From the NCBI GenBank assembly GCA_033557675.1, contig JAWQRM010000298.1, forward strand, positions 1 through 24,580: a stretch of DNA of 24,580 nucleotides. The letters are read 5' to 3'. The notes under the pieces were generated by a model. That model made no database searches, was not told the origin of the DNA, and saw only the letters and a list, made by a program, of their open reading frames with translations. Shown in pieces: positions 18,941 to 24,580 of the stretch (positions are counted from its first letter, which is position 1; each line of letters begins with the position of its first letter). Source of the DNA: Coptodactyla brooksi (lineage: Eukaryota; Arthropoda; Insecta; Coleoptera; Scarabaeidae). The position numbers and the translations under genes are program-made.

Positions 18941-20140
18941 CGTCTCAGCAAAGACATTAAACAAAAAGTATTTTTTCATATCGGATAGTAAGGAAACTTG
19001 AAAGAATTGATCTTTTAATTTTCACTTTTATTTACTAATCACAATTTTAAAATACTTTAAGTTTGCAAATATTTTGTAAAGGTACATGCATTTCGTTTTA
19101 TTTGTATTCATCATTAAGTTGCTCTTTCGTCTAGTAGCTATTAGTAAGGCTTGGATACTGACCTTAATCCGCGAATTTGATATATTCCAATGAACGCGGA
19201 CCAAGTGTATGCAATCTGATAGTTGCCATTGCATTGCTCATGCTATGCCCAGCGGTTTTGTGCGAATCGATCGGTGGTTGTAAACCTCAACTCACATCTG
19301 GTAAAACCTTTACAATATTAATTAAACACGGCAGCTTAACCTATCACTGGTCGATGTGGTTGTATTTCAACGCAGCGCGGTGCAATGCAGTAAACAGTTC
19401 TTCGTTTAAACAGATCGGTTTGTCTTTCTGCTAAATGTTTAACAATTGCTATTTCCCTTTTACGAAATAAATGCTCGAAATAGGCAGGAATCCGTATATA
19501 AAATGAATCCACACTTAATTGAATTAGAATCCTATTTGATGATGTAATGCATTCTCGTATCACTTCGCTTCCGTTTGCGAATATCCCTCTATGTCGTCGG
19601 CCTTTAATGCATTTCCTTGATAACATGGAAAGTAACGAGCTCTTTGTAGTCTGGAAAAACGCGTGTCGACGTTTCGTCCAGCTAATAAAAAAGGTCCCAA
19701 AAACACGAATATTTTTAATTACAGCTTGCCGTCGTCGGCCCTTTGTTTCACCTTTAGCCGTGATATTTAATTCAGCACGCCCCGAACACTTGGGGCTCCT
19801 ACGCGGAAATAACGCCCCAGAAATTTCCGATGAGTCCCGACAGACTGGGGGAACTTTTTAATAAAATGGTAATCAATTTTGTCAAGGAAAATTTACGGCG
19901 AATGCCGTTTTTAATATTAAAAAGGATGTAATGGAATAGCGTCGAATATTAGCATAAGTTTTCAGAGGGCACTAAATATATTCATGCACATGGAATTATT
20001 GTGTTCCTAACAAGTGTCCGTGAATCATTCGGTTACTTATTAGATTAATCAACAGATGAGTCAATTATTGGGACTTTAGCATAACTAAAACAATGTGGGG
20101 AATGAAGAACAAGGTGTAAGTACTCTAAACTTTTAGTCAA
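18941..20140. other. No recognisable gene; GC-richer patch
   Basis: The region 19180-19860 is richer in G and C than the rest, with overlapping frames on both strands (plus 19177-19434 and 19547-19861, minus 19336-19626). None shows a domain, splice context or repeat structure I can support. It could be single-copy regulatory DNA or part of an unrecognised exon. Confidence 0.4.
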
Positions 20141-20144
20141 ACTT

Positions 20145-20592
20145 ATGATGACTAGATCATTACATTGTTACATTACTACATTGCTTACATTACTATTCCA
20201 TGATTTATTACGCAGCTATAACTTAAAACCAACAATGTATGAACCATCAAGAGAAACCCAAACATGTGTAGATAATATAATTACAAATCTATCAGACGAT
20301 CATGATGATCTATCGGATGATCAATATAATCAAAATTTTAACGAAAACATAAACAAAATTTTTCAAAAAATGTCGACATACTCTTTTAACTTCGCCGAAG
20401 TCTGATGCCTTCTTCGACTATCATCGGCACTTAATAAATATTTTCAATATCTGTTGTCCTCTGAAAGATATGACAGTAAGAAATTACAACCATAAAAATT
20501 CCATCCACATGTCACAAGAAATAAGCCAAATGCAAAATATTATAGAAGTACTGGAGGATTATAGCAATAAAAGTAAAAAACAGAAAAAGTGA
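20145..20592 (+). pseudogene. LINE endonuclease-linker relic, upstream part
   Basis: The frame from 20145 reads FHDLLRSYNLKPTMYEPSRE then TQTCVDNIITNL. This matches the end of the APE-type endonuclease of CR1/jockey-like LINEs ('F..LL.S.NL..T...PTR......CIDNI.TN'). It then reads through a linker to MSTYSFNFAEV. At about 20400 the frame shifts by one and continues DAFFDYHRHLINIFNICCPL and EISQMQNIIEVLEDYSNKSK to TGA at 20592, matching the 'F...F...F...CP.K' and 'W.T.EI......' region of these elements. The catalytic N-terminal half of the endonuclease is missing. The rest resumes at about 21150, beyond an inserted foldback element. Confidence 0.8.
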
Positions 20593-20681
20593 GACATATA
20601 AAAATTGATGTTAATCCTTGGACATTTCACCCGTATATGAATTATAAGTAAATAGTTACTTTAATTAAACAAGAGAAAAAA

Positions 20682-20759
20682 GGACCGCTGAGCAGGATTC
20701 GAACCTGTCTCCTTTGGTTTCACGCCAAACGCTCTTGACACTGAGCTATGCAGGAGTCC
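20682..20759 (-). tRNA. tRNA-like unit, left arm
   Basis: Minus-strand 78 nt. The A box TAGCTCAGTGT (20738-20748) has one change from consensus, and the B box GGTTCGAATCC (20695-20705) is exact. The D stem is GCTC/GAGC. The anticodon arm is TTTGG-CGTGAAA-CCAAA, a perfect 5-bp stem with a 7-base loop that would place TGA (Ser) at 34-36 but with G instead of U at 33. The T arm has the standard TTCGAAT loop. The outer ends GGACT and GGTCC can pair, but 4 extra bases on the 5' side and 3 on the 3' side separate this from the body, so it is not a standard cloverleaf, and a serine tRNA should have a long variable arm. Six A on the plus strand (20676-20681) give a Pol III terminator. Probably a tRNA-derived repeat, not a working tRNA. 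Confidence 0.55.
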
Positions 20760-21022
20760 TCCCACTCTTTGGAAAATCTTCCTCTTGTTTTTACCTGTTC
20801 GCAACTCGAACATCTTTACCCCACCGCGTGTACTCGCCAAGCGAGTTTGGTGCGTCATATTTCCTGATACAGTATGAACTGTACAAAGGAGCACAAAGGT
20901 GTTACTTATTCCTTTACACAGTTCATACCGCATCAGGAGAACAGACTCGCCAAACTCGGGTTACGAACATGTTCGGGTTACGAACAGGTAAAAACAAGAG
21001 GAAGATTTTCCAAAGAGCGTGA

Positions 21023-21100
21023 GGACTCCTACATAGCTCAGTGGCAAGAGCGTTTGGCGTGAAACCATAGGTCGTAGGTTCGAATCCTGCTCAGCAGTCC
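21023..21100 (+). tRNA. tRNA-like unit, right arm
   Basis: Plus-strand counterpart of the unit at 20682-20759, with about 8 differences over 78 nt. The A box TAGCTCAGTGG (21034-21044) and B box GGTTCGAATCC (21077-21087) are both exact Pol III consensus matches. The T stem GTAGG/CCTGC and TTCGAAT loop are good. The anticodon stem has one T-T mismatch (TTTGG/CCATA). The same G33 and expanded acceptor junction are present. TTTTTT follows directly (21101-21106) as terminator. The two units are transcribed away from each other. If read through, a transcript could pair with the opposite arm. Confidence 0.55.
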
Positions 21101-21149
21101 TTTTTTCTCTTATTTAATTAAAGTAATTATTTACTTATAAATCTATAAA

Positions 21150-21328
21150 AAATATAAAAAAGAACAAAATAATATTATACAAAATGAGAGCAAAAGAAAA
21201 AACACCTCGGCTGAAATACAATCTGACAATAAACAAAAAACGGTTTGGGACATTATAAACCGTGAAGTAAATTACAGGAATACATATAAACCAGTAGTAG
21301 AGGTGACAACAAACCAATACCAATGACC
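21150..21328 (+). pseudogene. LINE linker relic, downstream part
   Basis: One frame on the plus strand reads YKKEQNNIIQNESKRKN, then AEIQSDNKQKTVWDIINREV, to a stop at about 21328. It corresponds to the lysine-rich linker and 'A.NK.KT.W.IIN.E' block that lies between endonuclease and RT in CR1/jockey-like LINEs. The upstream piece ends at LEDYSNKSKKQKK (20592), which precedes this block in such proteins. The two pieces are therefore parts of one element split by the foldback insertion at 20648-21134. The RT domain does not follow; mariner sequence begins at about 21429. Confidence 0.75.
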
Positions 21329-21428
21329 AAAAGAGGGCAATTCGAGCACTTTACCGTTTAAGCTCCACCACCAGCTGTAGGGATTACTTTGTTTTTATGA
21401 AGAGCGCCCAAAGTCGTCATTTTTGACA

Positions 21429-21641
21429 ACTTCAAATGATGACGTCAAAAATGCCTTGGATCAGTTTTTTACCAGCAAGGATCAGAAGTTTTATGAGTGC
21501 GGAATCATGTAACTGCCAGAAAGATGGCAAAAGATGTTAGAGCAAAATGGCGAGTATGTAATTACATAAAATATTTATACTCCCTAAGAAAAATGTCTTT
21601 CATTTTCACAAAAAAATGAAATTGCTTTCCGAACAACCTAA
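21429..21641 (+). mobile_element. mariner relic A, 3' end only
   Basis: The frame at 21429-21569 reads DVKNALDQFFTSKDQKFYEC, GIM, a stop, then LPERWQKMLEQNGEYVIT and TAA, the C-terminal end of a mariner transposase. About 60 bases further, CTTTCCGAACAACCTA followed by TA (about 21626-21641) is the element end: its reverse complement begins TAGGTTGTTCGGAAAG, a mariner-type terminal repeat. The catalytic core is missing upstream, where only a faint trace may exist. Confidence 0.8.
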
Positions 21642-21694
21642 TAACACTGAAAAATGTAATGAATCGAATTTTTGAAAAAAATTTTTGAAAAAAT

Positions 21695-22224
21695 TCATAA
21701 CTGACGAAGAAAACTAAATACGTATGACAATAACGTACGAAAAAGATCGAGGTCCAAGAAGGATGAAGCTGCACAAATGGTGCCAAATCCAGGATAGACG
21801 CGACGTAAGGTAATGCTTTGTGCTTGGTGGGACGGGAAGGAAATCCTGCATCATGAGCTGCTCCAACCTGGCCAGACGATTGATTCCACTCACTACTGTG
21901 AATAGTATTGACAAGTAATGCGATTAAAGCGCGCAATTTAGTGACTCGGGAAAAAACGAGAGAGCTCGGCTGGAAAGTTTTGATACATCCACCGTATAGC
22001 CCGGACCTTGCCCCTTCCTACAACCATTTGTTTTGCTTTCGGTAGAATCTTCTTAATGGTCTAAGGCTGGCTTCAAAAGAGACCTGTGAAAATCATTTGG
22101 TTCACTTTATCGCCAAGAAATCCCAGAAGTTCTACGAACTTCTGGGATTTATGGAATTACTGTAAAGTAATAGGATAATGGTTTTACCCGAAAAATGGCA
22201 AAGGTCACAAAAAAGAAATTTTTC
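21695..22224 (+). pseudogene. mariner transposase relic B
   Basis: Pieces in order: ITDEE (first catalytic Asp, from 'TGDEKW'), YDNNVRKRSRSKKDEAAQMV, KVMLCAWWDGKEILHHELL and QPGQTIDSTHYCE. A deletion then removes the 'HHDN' block with the second catalytic Asp. It resumes as TRELGWKVLIHPPYSPDLAP, where the third catalytic Asp (APSD) is Tyr, then NLLNGLRLASKETCENHL, KKSQKFYE and, after a local rearrangement, MVLPEKWQR. At least two stops and a frameshift are present. The same orientation and similar C-terminal block as relic A suggest related families, but the 3' terminal repeat of A is not repeated here. Confidence 0.85.
22118..22150. repeat. Perfect hairpin inside mariner relic B
   Basis: A 15-base arm (AAATCCCAGAAGTTC) and its exact reverse complement surround a 3-base loop. 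The left arm is the expected transposase sequence (KKSQKFYE). The right arm and a second small hairpin (ATTACT / AGTAAT, about 22155-22171) replace or interrupt the next expected codons, after which normal sequence resumes with GATAATGGTTTTACCC. Confidence 0.85.
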
Positions 22225-22984
22225 AAAATTCCTTTACAAAATGTCACCTGTAGGAACATTTTTTTACTATAAATTTCCTACCAATTTTGTTTTTAATTTA
22301 GTGTTCAAGTGGTGTTATCCATAATTTAATTAGCGTTACGTTTATGAGTTGAGAAACCCTTGCATGGATCTAGATATTCAATTTACCGTGTTGCTCTCTC
22401 CATCTCGTTCTCCCATTCCGGATACTGTTTACCTAACAGGTTACCCGACAACAATAACATTACAAGGTTGTCCACAAACAATCGTTAAGTAATGCCACGG
22501 GCAAGGGACACGTTCCGTAGTGGTGGATTATGAATTTACGGTTTAATTCACAGTCGGTAATTGCAGGACGGTCTGTCCTAATCTATCGATGAATCGTGAC
22601 TATGGTCGGTGGTCTCGGTAACCTGCAGATAGCCATTGTCGACGATACCCGTGACAGATGAGCCGTGGTGGATGATTCCTATAATAGTAACAACGGCAAT
22701 ATGAGACTTCCGAGTCTGTGGAGACCGAACAAAAGGACAACCTGTAACGACGATAATTGGCCGTTTTCGTTTTTTCGTAACGACGGGCTCAGAGATGGAC
22801 AATTAGGCGATGGAAGTGTTTGTTTTCTGAGAGAAAAAAGAAACAGGAATATTGACCTCGGCTTTGACATTTTCAAATGTGTGTCAAGAGTGAAAGCGTT
22901 CTTCTCTTACAGAAGAGGAATTTTGTCTGAGCACAAATTGGAACCTAACTGTACATGTTCGGACTGGCCTCAATGACCGATGTA
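22225..22984. other. No recognisable gene; GC-richer patch
   Basis: The part at 22370-22980 is less AT-rich and holds overlapping open frames (plus 22665-22976, 103 codons; minus 22578-22802, 74 codons). Neither has a motif I recognise. No clear transposon end for relic B is visible at its left side. Confidence 0.4.
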
Positions 22985-24079
22985 CGAAAGAAAGAGGTCA
23001 GTTACACAGCATGACAATTAAATAACGAGAATTTTTAGACTTAAAAAACACATTGAATTACATTTAAAACTTATTTTTTATACAAGATAGGTTTCATTTA
23101 AGTCAATACACTTTCTAGCATGATGAACCAATGCATGCATAGACTTTTGTATGTCATCCTTAGGAATGGCCACTAATACCTGCGTCACAGCTGCTTGAAT
23201 GGCTGACATATCCTCATAAAATGATCCTTTCATTGCAATTTTCAGTTTAGGGAAAAGAAAGTAGTCACATGGTGATATATAAGATACGAATACGGTGGGT
23301 GGTCACGAATTATGTGGTGATGCATTAACATGCAATAAAAACAGCTGTTTTCCTGCTGAATATTCTGGCCTTTTCTTGATCACAAAAAAAGGCCAGACGC
23401 ATTTCTTGACCACATTCGATGTAAAACTACTAAATAATATTCCCCATTGAAAGTTTTACCTTGTGGAACAAATTCCTTGTGGACAATCTCTTGTGAATCA
23501 TAAAGCGAAATCAACATCGTCTTGATTCTTGACTTCTAAAAACGCATTTTGTTTTGGTTTTCGTTCACCTTTCGACTTTCATTCTGCAGATTGACGCTTA
23601 GTTATTGAATCATATTTATAGCACCATGTTTTATCACCAGTTATGATCGAATCAAGAAAATCTGGATCATTTTCAGCAGTTTTAATGAGCTCTTTCTCAA
23701 ATCTTGACTCAAAATGTGACGAACAGTTTCTTTATTTATTCTTAATTCTTCGGCCAACATTCTCAGAATACGATTTTTACTTTCTGGACGACCAGGTCTT
23801 TCATCATCATTTAAATCTTCACGACAATTTTTGAAAGGATTGAACAACTCAAACTCTAACCTTAGAGATACAATCATCACCTTACACATTTTTCATCAAT
23901 TCGTAAGTCTTAGCACATGTTTCTCTCAGTTTAAAACAAAATTTAACATTTGTTCTTTGTTCCATTATACTTACGACATCAACACAATTTCACTGTCATT
24001 CAAATGGCGGTACCTTTGTAACCTGTCATCCGATTACCGTGAACTTGGGGGCGTTCGAAAGAAGTGACTTGTATCTTTC
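22985..24079 (-). mobile_element. mariner element C, about 1.1 kb
   Basis: Boundaries are taken from candidate inverted ends: GAAAGAAAGAGGTCAGTT near 22986 and, on the other strand, GAAAGATACAAGTCACTT ending at 24079 (14 of 18 match), each near a TA dinucleotide. These ends are tentative. The body is a minus-strand mariner transposase relic (23078-23965). An intact mariner is about 1.3 kb, so some internal loss is expected and is seen. Confidence 0.6.
23078..23965 (-). pseudogene. mariner transposase relic C
   Basis: From 23965: MEQRTNVKFCFKLRETCAKT (N-terminal helix-turn-helix start), a frameshift, then REDLNDDERPGRPESKNRIL and INKETVRHILSQDLR (second HTH). A deletion of about 50 codons leads to ENDPDFLDSIITGDKTW with the first catalytic Asp, then KYDSITKRQSAE, VKNQDDVDF, FTRDCPQGIC and RPEYSAGKQLFLLHVNASPH, where the second catalytic Asp is Val. 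It ends SPCDYFLFPKLKIAMKGSFY (third Asp kept), DDIQKSMHALVHHARKCIDL and NETYLV with stop at 23078. There are several in-frame stops and shifts. The family differs from relics A, B and D. Confidence 0.9.
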
Positions 24080-24094
24080 TAACGATATATATAT

Positions 24095-24580
24095 GAGGGT
24101 TGCCTTTTATATTTCGGGATTAGAGGACAAAAACAAATATTAATCATCGAAAATCACTTTGTTTTTCAAAATATTCCCCATGAAGATCTATACACTTTTG
24201 CATGCGTTTGAACCAATTCTGAATGCAGCAACCGCTTCTTCAGGTGTCGAAAAACGTTGACCTTTCAGTTTGTTTTTTACGTACGGGAATAAAAAGAAGT
24301 CATTTGGTGAAAGGTCAGGACTATGCGGCGGATGACTCATCAAATCGATGTTTTGGGTGCTCAAAAATGCAGTTGTTTGAGCCGATGTGTGAGAGCTCGC
24401 ATTGTCGTGGTGAAGAGTGATCCGTCTTCGGCGGTTGGTTTTCCTGATTTCTTGAAAGACAATTGGCAAACAAATTGTTGTGTACCACTCAGAATTGACT
24501 GTTTTGCGTTGTTCTAGTGGTACGGTTCGTTGCGACATGTCCAGTTTTTCCGAAAAAACATGCGACCATTTGCTTGGAAG
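24095..24580 (-). mobile_element. mariner element D, cut by window end
   Basis: The 3' end is at 24095: GAGGGTTGCCTTTTATATTT with TA repeats directly outside, a mariner-type terminal repeat. The coding strand is minus, so the 5' part lies beyond 24580. The element starts only 15 bases from the end of element C. It is better preserved than the other mariners in this window, with long uninterrupted coding over its last third, and is therefore probably the youngest. Confidence 0.85.
24130..24580 (-). pseudogene. mariner transposase relic D, C-terminal part
   Basis: From the window edge one frame reads KQMVACFFGKTGHVAT; a one-base shift near 24530 leads to TVPLEQRKTVNSEWYTTICL, then TLHHDNASSHTSAQTTAFL with the second catalytic Asp, and HPPHSPDLSPNDFFLF with the third. 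KNKLKGQRFSTPEEAVAAF follows. There a deletion of about 40-50 bases shifts the frame, and the true end continues as QNWFKRMQKCIDLHGEYFEK with stop near 24166. The open frame 24188-24538 therefore ends in a false tail (RIGSNACKSV). The catalytic residues visible are intact, but the frameshift and deletion break the protein. Confidence 0.92.

Larger units (their letters stand above)
20648..21134. mobile_element. Foldback element with paired tRNA-like units
   Basis: Left arm 20648-20890 and right arm 20910-21134 are inverted copies separated by a 19-base loop. Ends read GTAAATAGTTACTTTAATTA (left) and GTAAATAATTACTTTAATTA (right, reverse complement). TTATAA lies just outside both ends (20642-20647 and 21135-21140) and may be the target duplication, although it is itself palindromic. 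From the outside in, each arm has about 28 bp of end, a T-run, a 78-nt tRNA-like unit, a CTCTTTGGAAAATCTTCCTC block and a central region that differs between arms. The element interrupts a LINE relic whose reading resumes on its right. Its class is unknown. A MITE built on a tRNA gene or an inverted dimer of a tRNA-derived SINE are the main options. Confidence 0.75.

Noticed and set aside
20682..21100. A pair of functional serine tRNA genes
   Set aside because: G at position 33, no long variable arm and extra bases at the acceptor junction argue against normal tRNAs, so they are listed as tRNA-like.
21562..21936. 124-codon open frame on the minus strand
   Set aside because: Antisense to mariner relics A and B, which are recognisable on the plus strand.
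24223..24517. Plus-strand frames of about 65 codons
   Set aside because: Antisense to the mariner D transposase.
1..24580. CRISPR array or bacterial operon
   Set aside because: No regularly spaced repeats and no bacterial coding pattern; the elements are those of an animal genome.

Overview
The window looks like intergenic or intronic DNA from an animal nuclear genome, most likely an insect or other arthropod. It is AT-rich with short, drifting open frames. It carries no bacterial-style operons, and no host gene could be recognised on either strand. Everything that can be named is a decayed transposable element or a repeat. The element mix (several mariner families, a piggyBac with TTAA ends, a pogo-type MITE, RTE- and jockey/CR1-like LINE pieces, and Penelope-like elements with GIY-YIG and hammerhead-like motifs) is typical of insects. 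The species cannot be set from the sequence alone.

Layout. 1-2640: nothing recognisable. 2.8 kb: a lone hammerhead-ribozyme-like motif (minus). 5.4-6.0 kb: an interrupted inverted repeat followed by a degraded hammerhead-like motif. 6.37-7.06 kb: an RTE-type LINE relic (plus) with its RT core deleted. 8.80-9.70 kb: two direct copies of a block of about 306 bp. 10.65-10.86 kb: a 69-bp unit duplicated at a spacing of 144 bp. 10.89-12.12 kb: a candidate DNA transposon flanked by TA, with a 196-bp pogo-like MITE nested inside. 12.1-13.04 kb: two LINE relics (minus). 13.2-14.1 kb: a Penelope-like element (PLE) as two head-to-head 5'-truncated copies, with RT motif, GIY-YIG endonuclease and outward-facing hammerhead-like ends. 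15.8-16.05 kb: a jockey-like RT relic. 16.5-17.19 kb: a second inverted pair of PLE-like ends with hammerhead-like cores. 17.66-18.94 kb: a piggyBac relic with both TIRs and both TTAA sites. 20.15-21.33 kb: a LINE endonuclease/linker relic split by a foldback element (20648-21134). Each foldback arm carries a tRNA-like unit with A box, B box and T-run terminator. 21.4-24.58 kb: four mariner relics of at least three kinds, the last running off the window end.

No gene here is likely to work as a protein: stops, frameshifts and deletions break every one. What might still act is at the RNA level, namely the two divergent tRNA-like Pol III units and the hammerhead-like motifs. One hammerhead-like pair shows a C3U/G8A double change that would keep the known C3-G8 contact. 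All calls come from reading motifs by eye; no database search was run.
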